Below are positions 16,810 through 25,756 of a DNA stretch of 64,000 bases, piece after piece. The translations under genes were made by a program, and so were the position numbers. Every line of letters starts with the position of its first letter. Position 1 is the first letter of the stretch. The notes beneath the pieces were generated by a model that was not told the origin of the DNA, did not search any database, and worked only from the letters and a program-made list of their open reading frames with translations. Origin of the DNA: Pseudomonas sp. PA15(2017) (GTDB lineage: Bacteria; Pseudomonadota; Gammaproteobacteria; Pseudomonadales; Pseudomonadaceae); the NCBI RefSeq assembly GCF_001945395.1, contig NZ_MSXV01000052.1, positions 124,001 to 188,000 on the forward strand, written 5' to 3'.

Positions 16810-17568
16810 TCAGTGGGCGGGATCATACGTCACAGGCCGCCAGTAACGCTGCTGAATGCGCGCCAGCTCACCGCTCAGGCGCAGCTGCTCGAGCGCATTG
16901 GCCCAGGCAGCAACCAGGGCATCGTCGCTGTCCTTGCTGAAGGCGATGTACAACGCCGAGCGATACAGCGCGACCGGCACCCGGCGCAGCGTGCCGGGGG
17001 CGATACCCAGCTGGGCACTGTAATAGGCCACGCCCGCGTCGGTGTCGCCGACGATGATTCCCGTGCGCCCGGCCAGCAGCATGCGGTAGAGCTGTTCGCT
17101 GCTGTTGGCATTCTTGTCCAGATTGGCGAAACCCTGGGCTTCGAGCACCTGTGGAACGATCCCGGCATGCCGGGTGGTGATCTGCGGCGCCTGGCGCAAC
17201 TGTTCGAGAGAGCCCATCGGCGGCGTCCCGGCCAGCTGGTAGGGGTAGATCGACTCCTCGGCGATGGGCCCCACCCACTTGTACAGCGACTCGCGCTCGG
17301 GCGTGCGGAACATCGAATACATGATGGTCTTGGGGCGATTCATCAGCACGTGGGTGGCGCGCATGCTCGGCACCACCACGATGTCGAAGCCGTCGCCGGT
17401 CAGGGTCATGATCGCCCGCACGATATCCGTGGCCATGCCGGTCAGTTGGTCGCCCTGCTGGTAGTTGTAGGGCGCCCACTCCTCGGTGACGATCTGATAG
17501 GGCTCGGCTCGGGCGAAGGCGCCGAGCAGCAGGCAAAACAGCGCGAGGATGGAGCGGAAAGATTTCAC
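16810..17568 (-). CDS. Periplasmic solute-binding protein, family 3
   Basis: This 252-residue protein has a Sec signal peptide (hydrophobic stretch to ARA, residue 21) and the family 3 solute-binding fold. Landmarks are EEWAPYNYQQGDQLTGMATD near the N-terminus and a second-lobe region with GRTGIIVGDTDAG. Family members bind amino acids or similar small molecules. There are no ABC permease or ATPase genes nearby, so it may feed a distant transporter or act as a sensor component for the kinase gene downstream at 14209-16677. The start is a GTG at 17568 with a weak ribosome binding site. Confidence 0.75.
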   Translation of the reverse strand: MKSFRSILALFCLLLGAFARAEPYQIVTEEWAPYNYQQGDQLTGMATDIVRAIMTLTGDGFDIVVVPSMRATHVLMNRPKTIMYSMFRTPERESLYKWVGPIAEESIYPYQLAGTPPMGSLEQLRQAPQITTRHAGIVPQVLEAQGFANLDKNANSSEQLYRMLLAGRTGIIVGDTDAGVAYYSAQLGIAPGTLRRVPVALYRSALYIAFSKDSDDALVAAWANALEQLRLSGELARIQQRYWRPVTYDPAH

Positions 17569-17658
17569 GTGGATGTCTGGGTTCGCGGCGGCGCCGGGAC
17601 GGCAGAGAATAGTGCCACAAGCATAGCTGCCGCGACTGCACTCGGGCTGGCTGGCAAG

Positions 17659-18573
17659 TCAGCTGCCCGACAACTCACCTCCACTGGCCAGCGCCTCGAC
17701 CATGAAATCGACGAAAGCACGAACCCTCGGCGACAGGTGCCGAGACTGCGGATAGACGATGTAAATCACATCCGCGGCTGGCTCCCAGGCATCGAGAACC
17801 GGCACCAACTGGCCGGCGTCTATTTCCCGTTTCACGTGATAGTCGTGAATCTGCCCCAGGCCGAAGCCTGCCAACACCGCGGTATGCAGGGCCAAGCCAT
17901 CGTTGAAGGTCAACGAGCCTCTGGGCTGAGAAGCGCGCGGCTCGTCCGCCTCCTGAAAAGCCCAGACACGTGAGCGCCCGGTTTCGTGATAGGTCAGTGC
18001 CAGGCAGTTGTGCCGTGTCAGGTCTTCAGGCGATTCGGGCACACCGTGCCTGGCGAAATAGGCGGGTGCGCCCACCACGCGCCGACGCACCTGAAGCAGT
18101 GGCCGGGCGATCAGGCTGGAGTCTTCCAGCGGGCCGAAGCGAATGGCCACGTCCATGCCCTCGTCCACCAGATTGACGTAGCGATCGGTGATCGAGACGG
18201 CCAGATCGACTTGTGGATAACGTGCCTGAAACGCGCCCAGCAGCGGCACCACCCGGTTGCGTCCGAAGGACACCGGCAGACTGAGTCGCAGAGTTCCCGT
18301 CGGCTGCCGTCCGGCCCGGCACAGCACCAACCTGGCGTCGTTGAGATCGGCGAGCACCTGCCGGCAACGATGGAAGAACGCCTCGCCATCGAGCGTCAGG
18401 TTGACGCTGCGCGTGGTGCGCACCAGCAAGGCCGTATCCACCTGGGCTTCCAGGCGCTTGATGGCATTGCTCACCCCGGCCTGGGTAATGCCCAGCGCCT
18501 CGGCCGCCCGTACAAAGCTCTTGCGCTCGGCCACCTCGACGAAGATACCCAGCGTCTTGAGATCCAGATCCAT
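17659..18573 (-). CDS. LysR-family transcriptional regulator
   Basis: This 304-residue protein has the N-terminal LysR helix-turn-helix (SFVRAAEALGITQAGVSNAIKRLE, residues about 19-42; the key helix is GITQAGVSNAIKRLE) and a C-terminal substrate-binding domain of the CrgA-like branch, with NDGLALHTAVLAGFGLG near residue 215. It is divergent from the alpha/beta hydrolase gene, with a perfect palindrome in the 108-base gap, the usual arrangement for a LysR protein that controls its neighbour in response to a small inducer. The start at 18573 gives the standard LysR N-terminus; the frame stays open upstream into the hydrolase gene. Confidence 0.88.
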   Translation of the reverse strand: MDLDLKTLGIFVEVAERKSFVRAAEALGITQAGVSNAIKRLEAQVDTALLVRTTRSVNLTLDGEAFFHRCRQVLADLNDARLVLCRAGRQPTGTLRLSLPVSFGRNRVVPLLGAFQARYPQVDLAVSITDRYVNLVDEGMDVAIRFGPLEDSSLIARPLLQVRRRVVGAPAYFARHGVPESPEDLTRHNCLALTYHETGRSRVWAFQEADEPRASQPRGSLTFNDGLALHTAVLAGFGLGQIHDYHVKREIDAGQLVPVLDAWEPAADVIYIVYPQSRHLSPRVRAFVDFMVEALASGGELSGS

Positions 18574-18588
18574 CACTCTCGCCCATTC

Positions 18589-18610
18589 ATCACTCAGCGT
18601 TATGAGTGAT
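18589..18610. promoter_or_regulatory. Perfect palindrome, likely LysR operator
   Basis: ATCACTCA and TGAGTGAT are exact reverse complements separated by six bases, and contain the T-N11-A spacing of LysR sites (T18590 to A18602). It lies between the divergent LysR and hydrolase genes. Confidence 0.6.
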
Positions 18611-18681
18611 GTTACGCCACTGCCGATTTTCTGTTGATCGCCGCGCCCTAGGATAGGCACACAACACCCGAGGAATTGGCG

Positions 18682-19560
18682 ATGAACGACACGACTCATG
18701 ACGAAGCCGCCTTCGCTTCGATCTTCGAACACCGTATGCAAGGCGCTGCGGGCGAGCGCCTGCATTACGTGATCGGCGGGCGAGGCACACCGATACTGCT
18801 GGTACCCGGCTGGCCGCAGACCTGGTACGCCTGGCGCAAGACCATGCTGGCGCTCGCCAAGCATTACACGGTGGTTGCCGTGGACCCGCCCGGCCTCGGC
18901 GACTCGGACAAACCCTACGGCGGCTACGAAACCGATAGCGTGGCCAGGCGCCTGCATGAATTGACCCAGGCCCTGGGCTGGGAGCGCTTCGATTTCGTGG
19001 GCCACGACGTGGGCGTATGGATCGGCTATGCCTACACCAGCCTATTCTCACAGCAGGTTCGCCGCCTAGCTCTGCTGGACGCCACCGTGCCCGGCCTCGC
19101 GCCAGCGCAGATATACGCCTTCGAGCCAGAACGCATCAGCAAGAACTGGCACTTCTTTTTCCTCGCCCAGGCGGACCTGCCCGAGGCACTGATCAGCGGC
19201 CGCGAACACGCTTTTCTCAGTTGGCTCTTCCATGCCAAGAGCGCCAACAGCGACTGGCTCGAACCCCAGGCGCTGGCCGAATACGTCCGCTGTTATTCCG
19301 CGCCAGGCGCCTGGCGAGCGGCAGCCAGCTATTACCGGGCGCTGTTCGACAGCATGGCGCAGAACCACATGCATGCGCGCAAGCGCCTAGAGATGCCGGT
19401 ACTGGCCATGGGCGGCGAGGCGGCACTGGGCGGCATGATGGAAAGCATGATGAGGCAAGTGGCCGATAACGTGACGGGCGTGATTGCCCCATGCGGGCAC
19501 TACATTCCCGAAGAGGCGCCCGACTTCGTGGTGGGGCATCTTCTTGAATTTCTGAAGTGA
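18682..19560 (+). CDS. Alpha/beta hydrolase (dehalogenase/epoxide hydrolase-like)
   Basis: This 292-residue enzyme has the oxyanion segment VPGWPQTWYAW near residue 42, a nucleophile elbow GHDVGVW with aspartate as the nucleophile (about residue 110), and the catalytic histidine in CGHYIPEEAP near the C-terminus. An aspartate nucleophile points to haloalkane dehalogenase or epoxide hydrolase chemistry rather than an esterase. There is no signal peptide. The ATG at 18682 has GAGGA seven bases upstream. The divergent LysR gene and palindrome suggest substrate-induced expression. The true substrate cannot be read from sequence. Confidence 0.82.
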   Translation: MNDTTHDEAAFASIFEHRMQGAAGERLHYVIGGRGTPILLVPGWPQTWYAWRKTMLALAKHYTVVAVDPPGLGDSDKPYGGYETDSVARRLHELTQALGWERFDFVGHDVGVWIGYAYTSLFSQQVRRLALLDATVPGLAPAQIYAFEPERISKNWHFFFLAQADLPEALISGREHAFLSWLFHAKSANSDWLEPQALAEYVRCYSAPGAWRAAASYYRALFDSMAQNHMHARKRLEMPVLAMGGEAALGGMMESMMRQVADNVTGVIAPCGHYIPEEAPDFVVGHLLEFLK

Positions 19561-19653
19561 AGGAGCTGTTGGAGTGCCAGAGGCCATGCGGCCTTCAGGC
19601 CGAGCAGCGATGGTGGTTAAGAACGCCCTAACCGCTGCGCCTACAAAGCCGAC

Positions 19654-19673
19654 GAATGATATAGATTATTATT
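19654..19673 (+). promoter_or_regulatory. Possible Fur box upstream of the TonB receptor
   Basis: AATGATATAGATTATTATTC resembles the GATAATGATAATCATTATC Fur consensus over most positions. It lies about 60 bases before the receptor start, in an AT-rich patch of an otherwise GC-rich region. Iron-regulated expression of a siderophore receptor would be expected. Confidence 0.45.
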
Positions 19674-19734
19674 CTCCACACCTCTATCTTTACCCACCCT
19701 ACTACCTTCGATCATGCGATCAGCAGGATTGCTC

Positions 19735-21993
19735 ATGTCTAACCCTCGTACGCCAAACAAGACCGCGCTGACCTCCCTGTGGCTGCCCGTGTGCCTCGCA
19801 GCCGGTTTTTCCTCTGCGGCTGTCTATGCGCAAACCTCACTGGATATCTCGCCACAGGAAGCGCAGTCAGCTGAAGTCGACAATGCGGGAGCATCGCTCG
19901 AGCTGGAGGAAACAGCAATCTCCGCCAGTGCCGATGCGTCACGCGAAGGTCTGGTGCCTGAATTCGAGGGTGGGCAGGTCGCGCGGGGTGGCCGAGTGGG
20001 CATTCTTGGTAACAAGGACTACATGGAGACCCCGTTCACCTCCACTTCCTATACCAATCAGCTGATTCAAGATCAGCAGGCACACAGCGTTGCGGACATC
20101 CTGCAGAACGATCCATCCGTGCGGATCGCTCGAGGGTTCGGCAACTTCCAGGAGCTTTACGTCGTACGAGGCTTCCCGCTCTACTCCGATGATATCGCCT
20201 ACAACGGCTTATACGGTCTGTTGCCGCGCCAGTACGTGGCCTCCGAGTTCATCGAGCGTGTCGAGGTCTTCCGAGGCGCCAATGCCTTTCTCAACGGCGC
20301 AGCGCCCGGCGGAACGGGCATCGGTGGCGCAATCAACATCCTGCCCAAGCGAGCACCAAACGATCCTCTCACCCGGCTGACCGTCGGCGCTGAGACAAAT
20401 GGCTTCGGCACCGCCAGCGCAGATATCGCTCGACGCTTCGGCGAGGAAGACCGCTTTGGCGTGCGTTTGAACATGGCCAAACGCGATGGCGAGACGTCGG
20501 TAAAAGATCAGAATCGCACCCTGGACATGTTTGCCCTGGGGTTCGATTACCAGGGCGATCGCCTGCGTCTGTCTGCCGATATTGGCCACCAATATCACTT
20601 CATCGACAGACCGCTGCCGAGCGTCACACCCACCGGCGGTATTCCCAGCGCCCCGGACGCCAAAGACAACTACGGACAACCTTGGACTTACTCGAAAGAG
20701 AAACAGACATTCGGCACATTGCGTGCGGAGTATGACCTGTCTGACGCCGTCACCACTTGGGCAGCGGCAGGTATGCGCAAGGGTGAGGAAAAGAACGTGC
20801 TAGCCAACCCGTCGTCGGATGCCGCCGGCGTCACAACTGCCTCTCGCTTCGACAATTACCGTGAGGAAACTGTCACCACCGGAGAGGTGGGTATGCGTTT
20901 CAATCTGCAGACCGGGCCGGTGTCCCATGAATGGGTGGTCTCGGGCGCCATGTACGACACCAAGGATAAGAACGCCTGGCAAGGCAACTTCAGCAGCCCC
21001 ATAGCTGGCAATCTCTACAATCCCTATGACGGGGCAAAGCCAGACAATAATTCCTTCAACGGTTCGATGTCTGACCCTCACATCACTGGCCGTACACATA
21101 CGCAAAGCCTGGCGATTGCCGACACACTTGGCTTCTTCGACAACCAGTTGCTGGTTACCCTGGGGGCTCGTCGTCAAGGATTGGACGTAACTGCGTACGA
21201 CTACAACAGCGGTAATCGAACCTCGAAGTACAAAGAGTACGAAACTACGCCTGTCGCGGGAGTTGTGTACCAGCTCAACGAGCAAGTGTCGGTTTACGGT
21301 AACTACATCGAAGGTTTGACCGCAGGCGATACCGCGGGCTCAACCACTACCTTGCCCGACGGAACATCTGCACCGATCCTCAACGCCGGCCAAGCTCTGG
21401 CCCCCTACGTCGCAAAACAAACCGAGCTCGGCGTGAAATACGACGGCGGCTTCGTGGGCGGCAGTATCGCAGTATTCCAGACCGAAAAACCGGTCGGCAT
21501 CGTCGAGAACCAAATCTTCAAGGATGGTGGCGAGCAACGTAACCGCGGCATCGAACTCTCGGTATTCGGCGAACCCGCTCAAGGCGTCCGCCTGTTGGGC
21601 GGCCTGACGCTGCTGGATGCAGAGCTGACCAAGACCCAGGATGGAGCAAACGACGGCAATGAGCCGATCGGCGTGCCAAAAATCCAGGCCAATATCGGGG
21701 GTGAGTGGGACGTACCGGGCTTCAACGGCCTGTCGCTCAGTAGCCGCGTGATTTACACCGACAGCCAGTACACCAACAACGCCAACAGTCTCGAGATTCC
21801 ATCGTGGACCCGGCTGGATATCGGCGCACGTTATGGCTTCAAGCTCGACGAGCGCGACGTGACTTTGCGAGCGCGCCTGGACAACGTCACGGGCCGCGAC
21901 TACTGGGCATCCACGGGTGGCTATCCGGGCTCCAACTACCTGACGCTCGGCGAGCCACGTACGCTTTCGGTCAGCGCGACAGTCGATTTCTGA
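19735..21993 (+). CDS. TonB-dependent siderophore receptor
   Basis: This 752-residue outer-membrane receptor has a signal peptide (to about VYAQ, residue 33), a plug domain (SVADILQNDPSVRI near 120, then VRGFPLYSDDIAYNG and RVEVFRGANAFLNG), and a 22-strand barrel ending in the C-terminal phenylalanine signature VSATVDF. It resembles the TonB siderophore receptor family; there is no N-terminal signalling domain of the FpvA type. The start at 19735 has AGGA seven bases upstream; an ATG seven codons earlier lacks one. A Fur-like box lies upstream and a strong terminator downstream, so it is a single-gene unit. A detached copy of its last 58 codons lies at 22950-23126. The ligand is unknown. Confidence 0.87.
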   Translation: MSNPRTPNKTALTSLWLPVCLAAGFSSAAVYAQTSLDISPQEAQSAEVDNAGASLELEETAISASADASREGLVPEFEGGQVARGGRVGILGNKDYMETPFTSTSYTNQLIQDQQAHSVADILQNDPSVRIARGFGNFQELYVVRGFPLYSDDIAYNGLYGLLPRQYVASEFIERVEVFRGANAFLNGAAPGGTGIGGAINILPKRAPNDPLTRLTVGAETNGFGTASADIARRFGEEDRFGVRLNMAKRDGETSVKDQNRTLDMFALGFDYQGDRLRLSADIGHQYHFIDRPLPSVTPTGGIPSAPDAKDNYGQPWTYSKEKQTFGTLRAEYDLSDAVTTWAAAGMRKGEEKNVLANPSSDAAGVTTASRFDNYREETVTTGEVGMRFNLQTGPVSHEWVVSGAMYDTKDKNAWQGNFSSPIAGNLYNPYDGAKPDNNSFNGSMSDPHITGRTHTQSLAIADTLGFFDNQLLVTLGARRQGLDVTAYDYNSGNRTSKYKEYETTPVAGVVYQLNEQVSVYGNYIEGLTAGDTAGSTTTLPDGTSAPILNAGQALAPYVAKQTELGVKYDGGFVGGSIAVFQTEKPVGIVENQIFKDGGEQRNRGIELSVFGEPAQGVRLLGGLTLLDAELTKTQDGANDGNEPIGVPKIQANIGGEWDVPGFNGLSLSSRVIYTDSQYTNNANSLEIPSWTRLDIGARYGFKLDERDVTLRARLDNVTGRDYWASTGGYPGSNYLTLGEPRTLSVSATVDF

Positions 21994-22020
21994 TCCACGA
22001 AATTCGCTGATTGCCGTACA

Positions 22021-22050
22021 AAGGAGCGGGACTAAACGTCCCGCTCCTTT
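22021..22050 (+). terminator. Terminator of the TonB receptor gene
   Basis: A perfect 12-base-pair stem (AAGGAGCGGGAC with GTCCCGCTCCTT) around TAAAC is followed by TTTT-type sequence, 28 bases after the receptor stop. It is shared, in diverged form, with the duplicate copy at 23153. Confidence 0.8.
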
Positions 22051-22121
22051 TGCCTTGGCCAATTGCTATTTCAGCTTGCGCAGGGGTAATCAGCTACTTG
22101 GGTAACGCATGCCAGCAAGCT

Positions 22122-22547
22122 TTACTGCAAACGCTTCTGGAAAAACAGGCGTTTGTGCTCTGCGGGATAAATATCCAGCTCGCCGAATTGGCTGTAGCCA
22201 TGTTTCTCGTAAAAAGCGGGTGCTTGAAAACTAAAGGTGTCGAGCCAAATACCCGTGCAACCTTTCTCGCGAGCCACTTCTTCAACCATTTTCATCAATT
22301 GCGACCCGGTCCCCTGACCTCGCGCTTTAGCCGGAATGGCTAGTAACTCGATGAATAACCATCGATAAAATATTTCGCCATAAAGTCCTCCAATCACCTC
22401 GTTGCTGTTTTCGTCACGGACCAACAAGGCGATTGCTTCTGGCTTTGGATCACCAGCCTGCGCAATGTTGTAAGCGCGCAAGGGACGTAGAATGGCTGAG
22501 CGATCCTCCTCTCCGGGGTTGGCTTTCTTCTCGATCCGCGCATTCAT
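22122..22547 (-). CDS. GNAT-family N-acetyltransferase
   Basis: This 141-residue protein has the GNAT fold. The acetyl-CoA-binding signature reads RGQGTGSQLMKMVE (about residues 76-89), and the C-terminal part has FYEKHGYSQFGEL, typical of motif B. GNAT enzymes acetylate amines on small molecules or proteins; the substrate is unknown. The ATG at 22547 has AGGGGA seven bases upstream and is preferred over a start seven codons earlier. The gene lies between the TonB receptor and its detached 3' copy and points the other way. Its lower GC content than the flanks suggests it entered with a rearrangement. Confidence 0.8.
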   Translation of the reverse strand: MNARIEKKANPGEEDRSAILRPLRAYNIAQAGDPKPEAIALLVRDENSNEVIGGLYGEIFYRWLFIELLAIPAKARGQGTGSQLMKMVEEVAREKGCTGIWLDTFSFQAPAFYEKHGYSQFGELDIYPAEHKRLFFQKRLQ

Positions 22548-22949
22548 CGCTATTTCCCCTCGACTCACATCGTCGTTATGCCTGATTTTGGATCAGTGTT
22601 GTCGCAAGCGCACAATGAATGCAAGAAGAACATTCGTTGGCAACATGCCAAGCCGGAGAGTTCGAGGGACGGGCACACATCCAGGTCACGTGAAGCACAC
22701 CGGCCACCTGTTGCGAGCAGCAGCCGACACATAGATCCCGTGAAACAAAGTGGCCCCAGCAGCACTTTTAACTACTCGGGTTCGCATGACTCGTAGCCCC
22801 TTCAGCGTGTCGATATCAACCTGGAACAGCCGCCGAGCGGCCACGCGCTAGCGAGACCATCCGGCGCCGCGCGTTCCGCCGAGTTTTCGGGCAGCGCTAG
22901 CAGCGCATGGAGCAGGCCCGCACGATAATGCGTCAGCGGAAATGACAGG
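22548..22949. other. Gene-poor stretch before the receptor remnant
   Basis: No convincing gene is seen in these 402 bases. The region presumably carries the GNAT promoter at its left and, at its right, a junction where similarity to the TonB receptor 3' end begins abruptly at 22951. Confidence 0.4.
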
Positions 22950-23126
22950 CATATCGGCGCACGTTATGGCTTCAAGCTCGACGAGCGCGACGTGAATTTG
23001 CGAGCGTGCCTGGACAACGTCACGCGCCGCGACTACTGGGCATCCACAGGTGGCTATCCGGGCTCCAACTACCTGACGCTCGGCGAGCCACGCACGCTTT
23101 CGGTCAGCGCGACGGTCGATTTCTGA
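22950..23126 (+). pseudogene. Detached 3' end of a second TonB receptor copy
   Basis: From 22951 the sequence repeats 21818-21993 at a constant offset of 1,133 bases without gaps and with only about seven substitutions, then continues past the stop into a diverged copy of the terminator. The frame encodes the barrel end from GARYGFKLDERDV to the terminal VSATVDF. There is no start codon, plug or signal peptide. It is the stump of a second receptor gene left by a duplication followed by deletion, or by recombination that brought in the GNAT gene. Confidence 0.85.
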
Positions 23127-23152
23127 TCCATGAAATTCGCTGAATGCCGAAC

Positions 23153-23184
23153 AAAGAGCGGGACTGAAGGTGCCGCTCTTTTTT
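23153..23184 (+). terminator. Terminator copy after the receptor remnant
   Basis: AAAGAGCGG and CCGCTCTTT pair, with a partly mismatched inner stem, and are followed by a T-run. It is the diverged twin of the hairpin at 22021. It lies 52 bases from the end of the convergent oxidase gene. Confidence 0.65.
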
Positions 23185-23235
23185 GCCTCAGCCAAACTGC
23201 AGCTCAGGTGCAGTTGAAACACCGGCAGTAGTCCG

Positions 23236-25191
23236 TCAGCCCTTTCCCGCCGCCTCGATCCGCGCAATTTCCTCCGGCTGCACGTAGTAGTCGGTGTCCT
23301 CGTCGTAGCTGCGCACGATGAAGCAGGCGATGCTGGCGATGAAGGTCACGCCCGCCAGCCACCAGATGTGCCAGATCAGGGAGAAGCACATCAGGGTCAT
23401 GAACGCCGAGGCGATCAGGCCAATGCCGGTATTGCGTGGCATATGGATGGGGCGAAATTTGCTCGGCGCGGGTTGGCGGCCCTCGCGCTTCTGCTCGTGG
23501 AATTCGTCGATGCGGTCGCCACGCGGCGTGATCGCAAAGTTGTAGAACGGCGGTGGCGACGAGGTCGACCATTCCAGGGTGCGGGCATCCCACGGATCGC
23601 CGGTGTGGTCGGCCAGTTCCTTGCGTTTGAGGATCGACACGGCGATCTGGATCAGCGTGCACAGAATGCCCAAACCGATCAGCACGGCGCCAACCACGGC
23701 CACGTACAGGTACGGTTCCCACTCGGGATTGGTGGTGGTGTTCAGGCGCCGGGTCATGCCCATGAAACCGAGGATGTAGAGCGGCATGAAGGCCAGGTAG
23801 AAACCGACGATCCAGAACCAGAACGATGCCTTGCCCCAGCCTTCGTGCAGCCGGAAACCGAACACTTTCGGGAACCAGTAGGTGATGCCCGCCATGTAGC
23901 CGAACACCGCGCCGCCGATGATCACGTTATGGAAGTGGGCGACCAGGAACAGGCTGTTGTGCAGCAGGAAGTCCGCGCCGGGCACGGCCAGCAGTACGCC
24001 GGTCATGCCGCCGATGGAAAAGGTGATGATGAAGCCCAGGGTCCACAGCACCGGCGTGGTGAACTCCAGGCGGCCACGGTACATGGTGAACAGCCAGGTG
24101 AAGATCTTCACCCCGGTGGGTACCGCGATGATCATGGTCATGATGCCGAAGAAGGCGTTGACGCTCGCCCCCGAGCCCATGGTGAAGAAGTGGTGCAGCC
24201 ACACCACGAACGACAACAGGGTGATCGCCACGGTGGCCCAGACCATCGAGTGATAGCCGAACAGACGCTTGCGGGCGAAGGTGGCGGTGACTTCGGAGAA
24301 CACCCCGAAGGCCGGCAATATCAGCAGGTACACCTCGGGATGGCCCCAGGCCCACACCAGGTTGACGTACATCATCGGGCTGCCGCCAGCGGTGTTGGTG
24401 AACAGGTGGAAATCCAGGTAGCGGTCCAGCGTCAGCATCGCCAGGGCCACGGTGAGGATCGGGAACGCCGCGCAGATGATCACGCTGGTGCACAGGATGG
24501 TCCAGGTGAAGATCGGCATTTGGAACAGGCCCATGCCCGGCGCGCGCATCTTGAGGATGGTGACCAGGAAGTTGACCCCGGTGAGCAGCGTGCCGAGCCC
24601 CGAGAGCTGCAGGCTCCAGATGAAGTAGTCGACGCCGACGCCGGGGCTGTACTCGATGCCCGACAACGGCGGATAGGCGACCCAACCTGTCATGGCGAAC
24701 TCGCCGACGAACAGCGAGATGTTGGTCAGCAGCACGCCGCCGACGAACAGCCAGAAGCTCAGTGAGTTGAGCAGCGGAAAGGCCACGTCGCGGGCACCGA
24801 TCTGCAGCGGCGTGACGATGTTCATCAGCCCGACCACCAGGGGCGTGGCGACGAAGAAGATCATGATCACGCCGTGGGCGGTGAAGATCTGGTCGTAGTG
24901 ATGGGGCGGCAGGTAACCCTCGGCGCCGCCGGTGGCCACGGCCAGCTGGGTGCGCATCATGATGGCGTCGGCGAAGCCACGCAGCAGCATGATCAGGGCG
25001 ACGATCACGTACATCACGCCGATTTTCTTGTGGTCGACCGAGGTCAGCCATTCGCGCCACAGCCAGCCCCACTTCCTGAAGTAGGTCAGCGCGGTGAACA
25101 GGCCCAGGCCGCCGAGCGCGACCATGATCATGGTGACGACGAGGATGGGCTCGTGCAGGGGTATGGCGTCGAGAGTGAGTTTTCCGAGCAT
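23236..25191 (-). CDS. cyoB: Heme-copper ubiquinol oxidase subunit I, orphan copy
   Basis: This 651-residue membrane protein has the multi-helix subunit I fold of cytochrome bo-type oxidase. The cross-linked His-Tyr pair is in WGHPEVY, the CuB histidines in WLHHFF, and the heme histidines in VAHFHN and TAHG. The K-channel lysine is in VPTGVKIF, and the ubiquinol-site residues R, D, H and Q are in LLRGFAD and HHYDQIF. The sequence looks functional. No cyoA, cyoC, cyoD or cyoE lies in the window: the neighbours are the DUF934 gene upstream and the receptor remnant downstream. The start is taken as ATG at 25191, which matches CyoB N-termini; it has no close ribosome binding site. It may pair with subunits encoded elsewhere. 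Confidence 0.85.
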   Translation of the reverse strand: MLGKLTLDAIPLHEPILVVTMIMVALGGLGLFTALTYFRKWGWLWREWLTSVDHKKIGVMYVIVALIMLLRGFADAIMMRTQLAVATGGAEGYLPPHHYDQIFTAHGVIMIFFVATPLVVGLMNIVTPLQIGARDVAFPLLNSLSFWLFVGGVLLTNISLFVGEFAMTGWVAYPPLSGIEYSPGVGVDYFIWSLQLSGLGTLLTGVNFLVTILKMRAPGMGLFQMPIFTWTILCTSVIICAAFPILTVALAMLTLDRYLDFHLFTNTAGGSPMMYVNLVWAWGHPEVYLLILPAFGVFSEVTATFARKRLFGYHSMVWATVAITLLSFVVWLHHFFTMGSGASVNAFFGIMTMIIAVPTGVKIFTWLFTMYRGRLEFTTPVLWTLGFIITFSIGGMTGVLLAVPGADFLLHNSLFLVAHFHNVIIGGAVFGYMAGITYWFPKVFGFRLHEGWGKASFWFWIVGFYLAFMPLYILGFMGMTRRLNTTTNPEWEPYLYVAVVGAVLIGLGILCTLIQIAVSILKRKELADHTGDPWDARTLEWSTSSPPPFYNFAITPRGDRIDEFHEQKREGRQPAPSKFRPIHMPRNTGIGLIASAFMTLMCFSLIWHIWWLAGVTFIASIACFIVRSYDEDTDYYVQPEEIARIEAAGKG

Positions 25192-25243
25192 GTGTCGATA
25201 CGGCACCGGCTGGCGGCGCGCGGGCTCCTTGGGTCAGTGAGAA

Positions 25244-25756
25244 TCAGAGAGGTCGGCGACGGAACAGCGGCCGCGGCTCGATGACCGAACGGCCGTACTG
25301 CACGCTCATGCCGGCCAGGCCCTTGAGGGCGTCGTGCACGGACTTGTCCTCGCGCACCGCGAAGCTGTCGAAACCGCACTGGCGCATGTGGGCAAGCTGG
25401 TCGCGCAGCACGTCGCCGACCGCGCGCAGCTCGCCGCGCCAGCCCAGGCGAGTGCGCAGCAGGTAGGCCTGGCTGTAGCCGCGGCCGTCGCGAAAGCTGG
25501 GGAAGTCGATGGCGATCAGGGGCAACACGGCGAGCCAGGGCTGCAGCTCCAGGGGCTCGTCATCGGGACTTAGCAACAGGCCGTCGCGGCTGAGCACTGC
25601 ATCCTTAAGTACGGCCGGGGGCTGGCGCTCCAGCCAACTGGACAACGGCAGAATCAACGGCCCCTGCTCCGGGATTTCGCCATCACGGAGCAGCATCCAG
25701 GGGTCATCGGTGACGATGCGCGGCGCGCCGTCGCGCAGGCTGATCAGGTTGTTCAT
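25244..25756 (-). CDS. DUF934 protein, sulfite reductase partner
   Basis: This 170-residue protein belongs to DUF934, a family almost always encoded directly after a CysI-type siroheme reductase. The C-terminal half carries the conserved DFPSFRDGRGYSQA region followed by LRAVGDVLRDQ and MRQCGFDSF. Its ATG overlaps the cysI stop (ATGA), so the two are cotranslated. The role is thought to be as a partner in sulfite or nitrite reduction; no catalytic residues are known to me. Confidence 0.85.
   Translation of the reverse strand: MNNLISLRDGAPRIVTDDPWMLLRDGEIPEQGPLILPLSSWLERQPPAVLKDAVLSRDGLLLSPDDEPLELQPWLAVLPLIAIDFPSFRDGRGYSQAYLLRTRLGWRGELRAVGDVLRDQLAHMRQCGFDSFAVREDKSVHDALKGLAGMSVQYGRSVIEPRPLFRRRPL

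Noticed and set aside
15403..17973. Long plus-strand frames over the hybrid kinase and solute-binding protein genes
   Set aside because: They are shadows of genes with clear motifs on the minus strand.
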